Part shown: in pieces, positions 1 through 7,852 of the stretch
Layout of the letters: every line of letters begins with the position of its first letter
Position numbering within the stretch: position 1 is the first letter of the stretch
Assembly (NCBI RefSeq): GCF_029946185.1
Contig: NZ_JAQSEA010000060.1
Coordinates: forward strand, 1-63,587
From: Prosthecobacter sp.
GTDB lineage: Bacteria > Verrucomicrobiota > Verrucomicrobiia > Verrucomicrobiales > Verrucomicrobiaceae
Direction: 5' to 3'
DNA length: 63,587 nucleotides
Notes under the pieces: generated by a model
Seen by the model: only the letters and a program-made list of their open reading frames with translations
The model's database searches: none
Told to the model about the DNA's origin: nothing
Made by a program: the position numbers and the translations under genes

Positions 1-126
1 CTCCGCCTGCCCGCCTCTATCTTCGTCACGATCAATGACGCGTTGCAGCTGCTCCATAAGTAACATAAGGTGAAACTCCCAGACTTCTAAACCCAAAGCC
101 TTAGCGAGGGTATTTTCGATGTTCAT
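1..126 (-). CDS. Partial ORF of unknown function, start-coupled to the integrase
   Basis: An open frame starts at an ATG whose last bases overlap the integrase stop codon (ATGA overlap at 123-126) and runs out of the window uninterrupted for 42 codons, beginning MNIENTLAKALGLEVWEF. The 4-bp overlap is the usual sign of translational coupling, so it probably belongs to the same mobile element as the integrase. The visible part is rich in Leu, Glu and Arg and looks helical (LMLLMEQLQRVIDRDED). No family is recognised. Its 3' end lies outside the window, so length and function are unknown. The coupling and clean frame are seen; that it is a real gene is inference. Confidence 0.5.
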   Translation of the reverse strand, partial: MNIENTLAKALGLEVWEFHLMLLMEQLQRVIDRDEDRGGQAE

Positions 127-1256
127 GGCGCGGGAAGTTTGGCGACTGCATCACGCAGTGAAGCAGCGGCGGCGTGTGAGTATTTGCGGTTCACTTGAGC
201 GCTGGTGTGAGCGGATAGAGCCATGCGCAATTTTTCATCAACACCAGCGGAGAGCAGCGCGGTGTTGAAGTAGTGGCGGAGACTGTGGAAGCTCTTGGCG
301 CTCTGTGTGCGGCCTGCTCCGCGTGCCGTAGCGCGTGGCAGGTTATCCACGCCCGCCTGTGCCATGAGTGCAATGAACTGGCGGGAGATACCCGTCTTGC
401 CTCCGGTGCTGCGGCCTGCGAGTGATGGACAAAGAAAGCCGTGCGCATCGTCGCCAGCGATGTTCATCAAGTGCTCCATCAGGGATGGATGCAACGGCAG
501 CTTGAGCGTGCGCCCCATGCGTGAGGTCTTTTGCGGCGTGAATGTGATGGTGCCCTCTGCAAGGTCGATGGCATCCCAGCGGAGCGCCGTCACGTCTCCA
601 ATGCGCACGCCAGCGAATGCGCCTAGCAGGATGGCAGTTTTCCAATCGCCCTTGGCTTCATGGAGCAGGGCGGCGAGTTCTTTTTGCTCAAAGGGTTCGC
701 GTGTCTCCTGCTTCACATCGTCAACCTCCACGGATTTAACCGGGTTCGTCTGAATCATTCCCTGCCTTTGTGCGCCAGCGAACATCGCGCCGATAACCTT
801 CAAATGCTGCCGAATGGTGGAAGGCTTGCGCCCTGCCTTTGTGAGCGCGTCGCGGTGCTTTTCCACGTCTGCCGGTGTGATGGCGGAGAGCGGCACATCT
901 GCCTTTTTGCCGAGTGCGGTTAAAAAGCCCTGAATCATGGGGCCGTAGGTCTTGGATGTGCCTTTGGCCCGTGTGCTCAGTTTCGTGGCAAGCCAGCGCT
1001 TCCCAAAGGCTCCCACGCTCTCCTTGTCGATGCCCTGCCCTGTGACGCCTAGAATCTCATTCAGGACGCGCCTCGCACGATCTATGGTGAAAGTCCCGGC
1101 CCTGCCCTCGCGTGCTGCCTGCTCCCATTCCAATGCTATTCGCATGGCCTCCGCTCGTTTGGTGGTGGCAGTACTGCGTTGCGTGCGCTGGCCGTTGGCA
1201 TCATAATAGCAGGCCACGTAAAAAGGACTTTTCGAACGCTTGCGGAGGGATGCCAT
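123..1256 (-). CDS. Tyrosine recombinase / phage-type integrase
   Basis: A 377-residue site-specific recombinase. An N-terminal Arg/Lys-rich arm-type segment (about 1-60) is followed by a SAM-like core-binding domain (about 80-170) and a catalytic domain from about 185 onward. The active-site set is complete: R218 (GVRIGDVTALRW), H324-x-x-R327 (HSLRH), H350 and the nucleophile Y359 (NRKYSH). It should cut and rejoin DNA at attachment sites to insert or excise a genomic element. It reads away from a 3' tRNA fragment about 110 bp upstream of its start, the normal arrangement for an integrase beside its att site, so the element it mobilises probably extends leftward beyond the window. The start ATG is the first in the frame and gives a family-typical length. 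Confidence 0.93.
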   Translation of the reverse strand: MASLRKRSKSPFYVACYYDANGQRTQRSTATTKRAEAMRIALEWEQAAREGRAGTFTIDRARRVLNEILGVTGQGIDKESVGAFGKRWLATKLSTRAKGTSKTYGPMIQGFLTALGKKADVPLSAITPADVEKHRDALTKAGRKPSTIRQHLKVIGAMFAGAQRQGMIQTNPVKSVEVDDVKQETREPFEQKELAALLHEAKGDWKTAILLGAFAGVRIGDVTALRWDAIDLAEGTITFTPQKTSRMGRTLKLPLHPSLMEHLMNIAGDDAHGFLCPSLAGRSTGGKTGISRQFIALMAQAGVDNLPRATARGAGRTQSAKSFHSLRHYFNTALLSAGVDEKLRMALSAHTSAQVNRKYSHAAAASLRDAVAKLPAP

Positions 1257-1344
1257 GGAGAACTGATTTTGGTAACAACGAGAGTAACAACGTGCCCCCC
1301 TGTGTCAAGGTGTGTCAATCCCTGTAAAATCAACGGTTGCAGCC

Positions 1345-1396
1345 TCGCAAAGATGGGTGAACCTATGCGCGGGTTCAATTCCCGCCCTCGCCTCCA
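1345..1396 (+). other. 3' tRNA fragment, probable integrase attachment site
   Basis: Bases 1369-1385 form a T-arm (GCGGG, loop TTCAATT, CCCGC). They are followed by a 3' acceptor strand CCTCGCC (1386-1392), a discriminator base and CCA (1394-1396). Upstream, ATGGGTGAACCTAT resembles the long variable arm of a class II tRNA, most like tRNA-Ser. No matching 5' acceptor (GGCGAGG), D-arm or anticodon arm precedes it, so this is only the 3' part. Such fragments arise when an element integrates into a tRNA 3' end; the intact tRNA should lie left of the window. Confidence 0.7.
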
Positions 1397-1427
1397 CAAG
1401 CCTTTTAAAGTTAGGCTAAAATCAGCC

Positions 1428-1871
1428 ATGGTTTCTGCGCTGCCCATCACTGACCATCCCAGCTCGGCTCCTGCCTTCGCAGAAAGCCCCGCCAGCGACA
1501 ACAGCCTCCAGCAGCGTCGGGCTCGATACGAGGCCCAAGTCCAGTCGCTCCGCCTTCAGGAATCAGCCACCGCCACAGCAATCGCCGCCGATCTGCAAAA
1601 ACACCCCGGCTACTATTCTGCCGCCGTAGCCCGAAACAAAGAGCTGCTCGTCAGGCACGCAGAGCGCCCCGACCTCCGCTGGGCGATGGTTCAATGGGCC
1701 GAAATTTTCGACACCGGCGGCCTGCCACTCGTTTTGCAGATGCTGGCCCAACCAGCGGAACACCAGGAGCTGCTCTCGTCCTCCCCCTTCTATCTCATGC
1801 GCCCCCCTCTGCCGGAAAACCAGTTCTATCAAGCCCATGTCCCAGTCTCATCGTCAGCTCGGCATCGCTGA
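1428..1871 (+). CDS. Uncharacterised small protein, partner of the nucleotidyltransferase-fold gene
   Basis: A 147-residue protein of no recognised family. The N-terminal 30 residues are low-complexity, followed by a helical, Gln/Arg/Ala-rich segment (about 25-75) and a conserved-looking block AEIFDTGGLPLVLQML near residues 88-103. The ATG at 1428 was chosen because the longer frame upstream runs through the tRNA fragment and cannot be genuine coding sequence. It overlaps the next gene by 35 bp, so the pair is probably translationally coupled. The same AEIFDT block recurs in a decayed copy near 3120-3255, which argues that this is a real, duplicated gene. An antitoxin-like role beside an AbiEii/MNT-type NTase is possible but is inference only. 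Confidence 0.62.
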   Translation: MVSALPITDHPSSAPAFAESPASDNSLQQRRARYEAQVQSLRLQESATATAIAADLQKHPGYYSAAVARNKELLVRHAERPDLRWAMVQWAEIFDTGGLPLVLQMLAQPAEHQELLSSSPFYLMRPPLPENQFYQAHVPVSSSARHR

Positions 1872-2385
1872 TCTGACCGTCGCTGTTCGCGAGGTCCGTC
1901 GTGTGACGGGATGCCTCGAGCTCGTCGTAGGCGGCTCCGGTGCCTTGGTAGCCCTTGGAACCCGCGCCGGTGATTTGCTGCGGACCGTGGACTTCGACAT
2001 CGGCATCACCCAGGAAGGCACCCTCCAGGGCGTCAAAGACTTTGACTCAAAGCTCGGCAAACAATCCGAATTCGTAGAATCTCACGGCTTCTACGTCGAG
2101 CATGTCGGCGAATCCCTGCTCACCGATCTCCTCCCCGTCGGCTGGCGCGAGCGGGCTGCACGCTTCACCATCGAGGAAGTATCCGTGCTCTGCCTCGCCC
2201 CTGTCGATATCGCCATCAACAAGCTCGATGCTGCGCGTCCCAAAGATTTCCAGCATCTCTCCAGGATGCTCCACGCAGGACTGGTCACATACGACGAGAT
2301 CGAAGACGCTATCTCCCATGTGCCATTCTCCTTCCTCATGCCGAAGTATCGCGAAGCTCTGGCAAAAGTGCGAACCATGATCTAA
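1837..2385 (+). CDS. Nucleotidyltransferase-fold protein (AbiEii/DUF6036-like)
   Basis: A 182-residue protein with the minimal nucleotidyltransferase signature: GGS at 32-34 in VVGGSGALVALG, then the metal-binding pair D52/D54 in TVDFDIG. The C-terminal half has the helical 'INKLDAARPKDFQHLSRMLHAGLV' type segment (about 125-150) seen in nucleotidyltransferase-like AbiEii/DUF6036 proteins, where the Lys-Asp pair contributes to the active site. Members of this superfamily transfer NMP to tRNA or protein and often act as toxins in toxin-antitoxin or abortive-infection loci. Here it overlaps a small upstream gene and lies next to an integrase, consistent with an accessory defence or stabilisation module. 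The fold is well supported; the toxin role is inferred. Confidence 0.72.
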   Translation: MSQSHRQLGIADLTVAVREVRRVTGCLELVVGGSGALVALGTRAGDLLRTVDFDIGITQEGTLQGVKDFDSKLGKQSEFVESHGFYVEHVGESLLTDLLPVGWRERAARFTIEEVSVLCLAPVDIAINKLDAARPKDFQHLSRMLHAGLVTYDEIEDAISHVPFSFLMPKYREALAKVRTMI

Positions 2386-2407
2386 AGATGCCGCTTGGCT
2401 TGATGTT

Positions 2408-2977
2408 ATGAGCAATGCCTACACAGTGCTTTGGAACAGTGACCGGGTCCGGATCGCCAAAAAGCACGGCCTCATCGGCAGGAGCATTGACTTTCTCTTT
2501 GGCGGCCCTCACACCACGCAGCCAAGTTTCATCAAAGCTGGCGTGAAGGCGGGAGAGATCGTATATCCGGTTTCGGTTCGAGACGGTGCAGTTCACATTC
2601 TCTCGCAGATACGCGTGAGGGCGATCCTGACGGTGGACGACTTCATCGCGGCTCATCCCGATCTCTATCCCCCCGAGAGTCATGGGCCACGCGCTTTCGA
2701 GACGCTCGACAAGGGGGTCGAATTACACCCATGGCTGCGCGCCTTAAACTGGACCGGGTCAGATCATGTCCTGCTGGCAGAGAGATCCACTCCGTTCAGC
2801 CTCGATACCGTCCTTCCACCCGAGATGCTGACGCGGCTGACCTTCCGTTTCAACAAGGCCGACTGGCCCGTCAGTGGCGTGGCTGAAGGCCGCCTCACCA
2901 CCACCGTCGGCCTTCAGGGCATCTATCGCTTATCATTGTCTTCAGCATCGGACTTCGCCAGTCTCTTCCCGGCATGA
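2408..2977 (+). CDS. Uncharacterised protein, 189 residues
   Basis: A complete frame starting 22 bp after the nucleotidyltransferase gene on the same strand, so probably co-transcribed. It has no signal peptide and no membrane segment. The first half contains an alternation of short strands (KAGEIVYPVSVRDGAVHILS) that recalls a PUA/ASCH-like beta-barrel, and the second half a HVLLAERSTPFSLDTVLPP block, but no family can be named with confidence. Codon use looks like that of its neighbours. It could be a third member of the accessory module with the NTase pair, or a stand-alone RNA-binding-type protein; neither is shown by the sequence. Confidence 0.6.
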   Translation: MSNAYTVLWNSDRVRIAKKHGLIGRSIDFLFGGPHTTQPSFIKAGVKAGEIVYPVSVRDGAVHILSQIRVRAILTVDDFIAAHPDLYPPESHGPRAFETLDKGVELHPWLRALNWTGSDHVLLAERSTPFSLDTVLPPEMLTRLTFRFNKADWPVSGVAEGRLTTTVGLQGIYRLSLSSASDFASLFPA

Positions 2978-3117
2978 TTTCAGACACAGCTCAGCCCTAT
3001 GGGCTTGGTTTGAGTCCCACTCACCGTGCTGCGGCCAGAATCATCTGGAACATTCTCCAGCTCGGGTGACGCTCTAATCAGCACCCGGTCTCCGCGCGGC
3101 CCATCAATGGGCCACGG

Positions 3118-3399
3118 TGCGCAGGGCTGAAATTTTCGATACTGCCGGCATGCCTTTGGTTTGCACATGCCGCGCCATCCAGAGACACATCAGGAGCTGC
3201 TCTCCTCCTCGCTCTTCTACCTCATGCGCCCGCCGTTGCCGGAAAACGACTTTTAGAAGGCACCGAGCAGGTGCTTCCCTTCGGCCATCGCGAAGGCTTC
3301 GGCATTTACCTCCACGGCGTCAATCTACCCGCTGAGGTCTATCAGACCCGCGGCGTCAATTTCGTGTCTGACGAGATTGACCACCTGCTCAGCAGTTAA
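3118..3399 (+). pseudogene. Decayed copy of the NTase partner gene, with a foreign C-terminal remnant
   Basis: From about 3124 the DNA encodes AEIFDTAGMPLV, then after a frameshift HQELLSSSLFYLMRPPLPEN. This parallels the C-terminal part of the protein at 1428-1871 (AEIFDTGGLPLV...HQELLSSSPFYLMRPPLPEN). A stop (TAG) follows, and one frame over a clean open segment continues to the TAA at 3397-3399 (EGTEQVLPFGHREGFGIYLH... ending IDHLLSS). At least two frame changes are needed, so it is a pseudogene. The extra tail may show what the original C-terminus of the family looks like. Confidence 0.66.
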
Positions 3400-3489
3400 G
3401 GCAGCTTCTCGCCTATTTCATGGTGCCAGAAACCCCGCGTGTTTTTGCCGGAATGCCGCTCACTTATATCACTTCACTCCGCCACACAT

Positions 3490-3552
3490 CAGCCCTGAAG
3501 GGGCTGCGGAGTAGAGCCCCGGGTTGCCGAGCCTCGGCGAGGCTACCCGGGG
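3490..3552. repeat. Composite palindromic repeat (REP-like)
   Basis: Two adjacent hairpins. The first is CAGCCC-TGAAG-GGGCTG (3490-3506). The second is a nested palindrome from 3517 to 3552, with outer arms CCCCGGGT/ACCCGGGG and an inner AGCCTCG-G-CGAGGCT. It lies in the roughly 440-bp gap between the pseudogene and the DUF1549 gene, in which I see no coding sequence. The structure is that of an extragenic REP sequence, but it does not match the repeats near 19.6-20.3 kb. Confidence 0.6.
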
Positions 3553-3775
3553 TTTTGCAGGCAATTCCGGGGAAGCAAACCCATCGCTTCGCTGATGTCT
3601 GCCGGGTGCCAGCAGCGTCTGCAAAAAGCCCCGCCGAACGCCTGCGCCCAGCACCACCGAAATCCACGATAACACTCCTTAACCGAGTACCATTCCTGCC
3701 AAGCATTCAGTACCCTCGTGTGATGATGGATCGAACGCCTCATCGACCCACCAACACACACCGAAAAGATGCCAC

Positions 3776-3797
3776 AGAAAAGATGCCGGGCATCTTT
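3776..3797. repeat. Palindrome AAAGATGCC-G-GGCATCTTT, upstream copy
   Basis: Bases 3779-3797 are a perfect 9-bp inverted repeat around one base, preceded by a further direct copy of GAAAAGATGCC about 14 bp earlier. It ends 43 bp before the DUF1549/DUF1553 start. A near-identical palindrome follows the same gene at 6258-6275. It could be a terminator-like hairpin or a small mobile palindrome. Confidence 0.62.
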
Positions 3798-3840
3798 GTC
3801 CGTCTGCAACAGCAGGGCTTGATCCCGCGTTTCACCTCGC

Positions 3841-6222
3841 ATGAAAAGCCTCCTGGCATGTTCAATGATCTTCACGTTTTGGCTGGGGTCGCTCGCCCGG
3901 GCCGACACCGAAGTTTCCGCCGCCGCCGCCGCTGAAATTGACGCGCTTCTGGCAAAGGACTGGGCGGCTAACAACTTGACGCCCAACGCCCCGGCGGATG
4001 ACAGCGTTTTCGTGCGCCGCATCTATCTGGATGTGGTGGGCCGCATTCCCACCACGCGTGAGGCTGAGGAGTTTCTGGCCTCCAGAGAAGAGGGATGGCG
4101 GGCGGCACTCATCGACAAGCTCCTCGATTCCGAGGGCTATGTTCAGAACTACTTCCATTACTGGGCCGATGTGCTGCGCGTGCAATCCAAGGGCCAGCGA
4201 ACAGGCCCCGCGTATGTTCATTTCGTCAAGGATGCGCTGCGCAGCAACAAGCCGTACGACATGTTCGTGCGGGAGATGGTCGCCGGAGAGGGCAGGGCCT
4301 GGTCCGATGGTGCGATCGGCTACTACACACGTGATCGTGGCATGCCCTTGGACAACATGGCCAGCACGGTGCGCGTCTTCCTGGGCACCCGCATCGAATG
4401 CGCCCAGTGCCACAATCACCCCTTTGACAAGTGGACACAGAAGCAGTTCTACGGGATGGCGGCCTTCACCTTTGGCGTGCAAATCAGAGACTTCGGCGGC
4501 GGTATCGTCGGCGGCATCAGCGACCTTGTGCGTGATCAAGACATGGCCATTCGCACCACGTTCAAACAGCCTGCATGGCCCAAAAACCCGGCCACTGAGG
4601 CCGACCGCCTCGCGTACTGGACGGAGATGGAGAAAGTAGGGCGGGCACGCCGGGAGGCTGAGGAGGCCTTGCACCAGGCTGAGCGTCTCTACAATCAGGC
4701 CCTGCCTCGTGGCAACCCTCACTATCCCAAGGTGACCTTTGACGAGAAGCGCAAGATCACTCTGCCACCGAATTACCAGTATGACGATGCGAAGCCCAGA
4801 TCCGTCGTGGAAGCGGCTTTCATGACGGGCCATGCATGTACACCTCTGCCAGGTGAAACACGGGTCCAGGCTTACGCACGCTGGCTGGCGAATCCAGACA
4901 ACGACCGCTTCAACAGGGTCGTGGTCAATCGCCTGTGGAAAAAGGCCTTCGGCCTCGCCCTGATCGAGCCGCTAGACGATCTCACGGACAATACCGTGGC
5001 GGTGAATCCCGAATTGTTGAGCCATCTTGAAAAGCTGATGGTGAGCCTGAATTACGACATGAAGGCGTATCTGCGCATCCTTTTCAACACGAGCACCTAC
5101 CAGCGTCAGGCCTCCCACGAGGAGGTGGCGCCCGGGACTGCCTGCCACTTCACCGGCCCGCTGCTGCGCCGCATGACCGCCGAGCAGTTGTGGGACAGCT
5201 TTGTGACACTCATCAACCCGGATCCCGACATGCTAAACATGACCGCCCTCGAGTACTTGGATCAGCGTCGGCTGGCTGTGGAAAAGGTCGCCGGTCCGGC
5301 TGAGACGCTCAAGAGCATGCAAGCGGCCGCCAAGAAGTATCAGGAGCAGCCGGAAGGTCTGGAGGCCATGCAGAAGCTGATGGCGGAGGCCCGCGATGAG
5401 GCCAAAAAATACCAATCCATCGCCGCCAAAGTCACGGGCCCTGAAAAAAAGGCTGCCCTCACCCGCGCTGCTGAGTGCAATGCGAAAATTAAATCTATCA
5501 GCCGTGAGATCACCGCCCTCTATAACAATGCCCGCCACAACGTCATGACGGAAGTGATCATTCCCGGCCAAAAAAAGCTGTTCGAGAAGGTCACCGGCAA
5601 ACCCTTCGAGACCATCGCTTATGAACCCAGTCGGGAGGTTCCGGTTGAAGCCGCCCCCAGTGCCGGCATGCAGACGGCCGGCGCAGCCAACGTCGGGCGC
5701 GCGATGGCCGCTGCCGGGGATGGCAAGATCAAGATGACCAAGGCGGAAGTCGCCGAAGCTGAGACAAGGGCTTGGAGCGAAGAGGCCACGTACTATGCCA
5801 TCCCCCGGACGCAGTGGCGGGACTACTTCCGTTCTCGGTCCAGGCAGTCCAAGCAATGGCTGCGCGCAGCGGAAATCGAAAGCCCCGCCCCGCGCGGTCA
5901 TTTCCTGCGCGAATTTGGCCAGAGCGACCGGGAATTCATTGAGAACAGCAACAGTGAAGCCTCGGTTCCCCAGGCTCTGGCATTGATGAATAGTGAGCTC
6001 CTCCCGCAAATCGTTGACCGCTACAGCCAGCTCATGCTTACCGTGGGCAGGGCCCGGTTTTCCGACGAAAAAATTGACGCCGTTTATATGGCCGTGCTTT
6101 CCCGCAAGCCCACCGCCAGGGAAAAAGACCTTTGCCTTCAGGCCCAGGACAATGGCCTCAGCACCGTGGAGGACCTGATCTACGCACTGGTCAATACCCG
6201 GCAGTTCATCTTCAACCAGTAA
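3841..6222 (+). CDS. DUF1549/DUF1553 domain secreted protein
   Basis: A 793-residue exported protein of the paired DUF1549 (about 25-230) and DUF1553 (about 320-780) architecture that is expanded in Planctomycetes and Verrucomicrobia. A signal peptide ends near residue 21 (GSLARA). The DUF1549 part has the usual RRIYLDVVGRIPT block and a haem-like or zinc-like CAQCHNHPFD motif near residues 183-192. The middle (about 470-570) is Lys/Glu/Ala-rich and probably coiled coil. Family members are usually followed by a DUF1501 gene and are thought to act on extracellular polymers, but no biochemical role is established. Here the DUF1501 partner is absent, and the gene sits alone between palindromic repeats. 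Confidence 0.85.
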   Translation: MKSLLACSMIFTFWLGSLARADTEVSAAAAAEIDALLAKDWAANNLTPNAPADDSVFVRRIYLDVVGRIPTTREAEEFLASREEGWRAALIDKLLDSEGYVQNYFHYWADVLRVQSKGQRTGPAYVHFVKDALRSNKPYDMFVREMVAGEGRAWSDGAIGYYTRDRGMPLDNMASTVRVFLGTRIECAQCHNHPFDKWTQKQFYGMAAFTFGVQIRDFGGGIVGGISDLVRDQDMAIRTTFKQPAWPKNPATEADRLAYWTEMEKVGRARREAEEALHQAERLYNQALPRGNPHYPKVTFDEKRKITLPPNYQYDDAKPRSVVEAAFMTGHACTPLPGETRVQAYARWLANPDNDRFNRVVVNRLWKKAFGLALIEPLDDLTDNTVAVNPELLSHLEKLMVSLNYDMKAYLRILFNTSTYQRQASHEEVAPGTACHFTGPLLRRMTAEQLWDSFVTLINPDPDMLNMTALEYLDQRRLAVEKVAGPAETLKSMQAAAKKYQEQPEGLEAMQKLMAEARDEAKKYQSIAAKVTGPEKKAALTRAAECNAKIKSISREITALYNNARHNVMTEVIIPGQKKLFEKVTGKPFETIAYEPSREVPVEAAPSAGMQTAGAANVGRAMAAAGDGKIKMTKAEVAEAETRAWSEEATYYAIPRTQWRDYFRSRSRQSKQWLRAAEIESPAPRGHFLREFGQSDREFIENSNSEASVPQALALMNSELLPQIVDRYSQLMLTVGRARFSDEKIDAVYMAVLSRKPTAREKDLCLQAQDNGLSTVEDLIYALVNTRQFIFNQ

Positions 6223-6982
6223 GGAACTGCCATGGCGATCTTATTTGAAAGAAAAGAAAAGATGCCAGGCATTTTGTGAGCATCACCTTCACAAACTACT
6301 GATCCATAATGGGTGGTGTGAGATTGAAAAACAGCTCTTGGGCGCGTGTTCAGGCGTTACAGCCCACCACCGCGCACTCGCTACCTCCGAGCCCGATCTA
6401 ATCACGCATCGCTCAGCACCCCACATCTCGACCGATTCACAAAACTCATTACCGCTAAAGCGGATGTGAGGAAGTCAGCCTGACCGAAGAGGCCGATGAA
6501 GCAGACCCATCATCAACAAGCTCAATTTCTCCGCTCCCTCCGCCCCTCCCGAATAACTAAATCGCAGATTGGCTCTGAACCGATTCTAGAAAATCTCTGC
6601 GGAGTTCCAGCCTCTGCGGTGCAAATTCATTGCATCAACACCGTTTCCCGAAACCCATTAGTGGAAAAGCGAAAAAGCACGCTCAACAACCCCAAACTCC
6701 CCTGAATCCCGCAACCCCTTCCGCTGCACCCACCCTGCTCGCAGGAAAGTTGGTCTTTCCACCAAGTCCCTACCCGATGGGATCGCCCATTCATCGCCGG
6801 CCAGCCAAAGCACGACCTCTCAAAACGCAAACAACGTGCAGAATTGCCGAATCCGACACACCAAAGCCCCCTTCTGTCGCAAAAATGGCCATGCCAATTC
6901 TTGACCCCGCCACCCATTCCCCGAACCGCCACAAGCCCAACGAAAACGTTTCCACCTGAACCCATCGCATGGGTCCATGCGA
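6223..6982. other. Non-coding region of about 760 bp
   Basis: No convincing gene is visible between the DUF1549/DUF1553 gene and the uspA-type gene. The only structured element seen is the palindrome at 6258-6275. Short open frames here (for example 6245-6469) have no recognisable protein features. By eye the stretch is less GC-rich than the surroundings, and no known structural RNA could be recognised. Confidence 0.6.
6256..6275. repeat. Palindrome AAAGATGCC-A-GGCATTTT, downstream copy
   Basis: This near-perfect inverted repeat begins about 35 bp after the DUF1549/DUF1553 stop codon and repeats the motif found 43 bp before that gene. The stem has one G-T wobble. It is compatible with a transcription terminator, but the matched upstream copy is unexplained by that function alone. 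Confidence 0.6.
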
Positions 6983-7837
6983 TCAGCGGAACATCAACAG
7001 CGGCACCAAGCAGGTGCGGGCCATGGTGGTCGTGGTGCTGCCAAGGATGAGATGGCGGACCGGGCTGTGCCCGTAGGCACCCATGACGAGGAGATCCACC
7101 CCGCCGGAATTCACCACGCTGGCGATCACTTCCTCCGGCACTCCCGGCTGCACCGAAGACGTCACCGTGTACCCGCTGGCGCGCAGTTTGGCGGCGGCTT
7201 CGTCCATCACCGCCATCGCTTGATCGTCCGGATGCCCCACTCGCAGGAGGTGGCATTCCAGCCCCTGCAACAAGGGATGGGTCAGAGCAAACTCCACGGC
7301 CTTCATCACACTCGGCCCACCGTCAAACGCCACGAGGAAACGCTGAATGGGCTTGAACGCACGCGCGGCCACCAGCACGGGGCGTACGCTGGTGCGGATC
7401 ACCCGCTGCAACTGCCCGCCGAGGTGCCCTTTGGCGAAGTCGGCGTGCTCTCCGCGCTTGCCGATGACGACAAGACTCGCAGTGGGTTCCAGCTCCTCAA
7501 GCGTGTCTGCCAGGGAGCCATGCCGCTGCAGGGTTCCCACCTGCGCTACGCCTGCGGCGCGGAGCTGCTTTTCAGCATCTTCGAGAATGGCCTTGCCTTT
7601 GATGCGGGCCACACGGCCCTGCGTTTCTTCAAGCCGGGCGAGTTCTTCCGTCAGTTCAGTACTGGCGTCGAACCCGATGGCCCCGGTGAGGTCGCCGCCC
7701 TGGGCGCGCTCGCGGTGGGCGTCTAAAACATGCAGGACCTGGATGCCTGCGCCCATGCGGCCGGCGGCCCAGGCGCTGTGGGCATAGACGCTGGGTGCGT
7801 AGAGAGAGCCGTCGGTACAAGTGAGAATGGGTGACAT
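6983..7837 (-). CDS. Universal stress protein, tandem UspA domains
   Basis: A 284-residue protein made of two UspA domains (about 1-155 and 160-284). Each carries a version of the ATP-binding G-2x-G-9x-G motif: GKRGEHADFAKGHLGG in the first and MGAYGHSPVRHLILGS in the second. The second is the better match. UspA proteins bind ATP and help cells survive starvation or stress; no enzymatic activity is assured. It lies 15 bp downstream of the SulP permease on the same strand, and UspA proteins are often linked to anion transporters, so it may be co-expressed with and modulate that transporter. The ATG start gives the expected N-terminal strand ILTCTDGS. Confidence 0.9.
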   Translation of the reverse strand: MSPILTCTDGSLYAPSVYAHSAWAAGRMGAGIQVLHVLDAHRERAQGGDLTGAIGFDASTELTEELARLEETQGRVARIKGKAILEDAEKQLRAAGVAQVGTLQRHGSLADTLEELEPTASLVVIGKRGEHADFAKGHLGGQLQRVIRTSVRPVLVAARAFKPIQRFLVAFDGGPSVMKAVEFALTHPLLQGLECHLLRVGHPDDQAMAVMDEAAAKLRASGYTVTSSVQPGVPEEVIASVVNSGGVDLLVMGAYGHSPVRHLILGSTTTTMARTCLVPLLMFR

Positions 7838-7852
7838 GGTGGCGGGTGGTTT

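Noticed and set aside
1305-1396. A complete tRNA gene beside the integrase
   Set aside because: T-arm, acceptor strand and CCA are there, but no 5' acceptor strand, D-arm or anticodon arm can be found in the preceding 100 bases.
6245-6469. Short open frame (74 codons) in the gap after the DUF1549/DUF1553 gene
   Set aside because: It begins inside the palindromic repeat, has no recognisable features and no ribosome-binding site; treated as non-coding.
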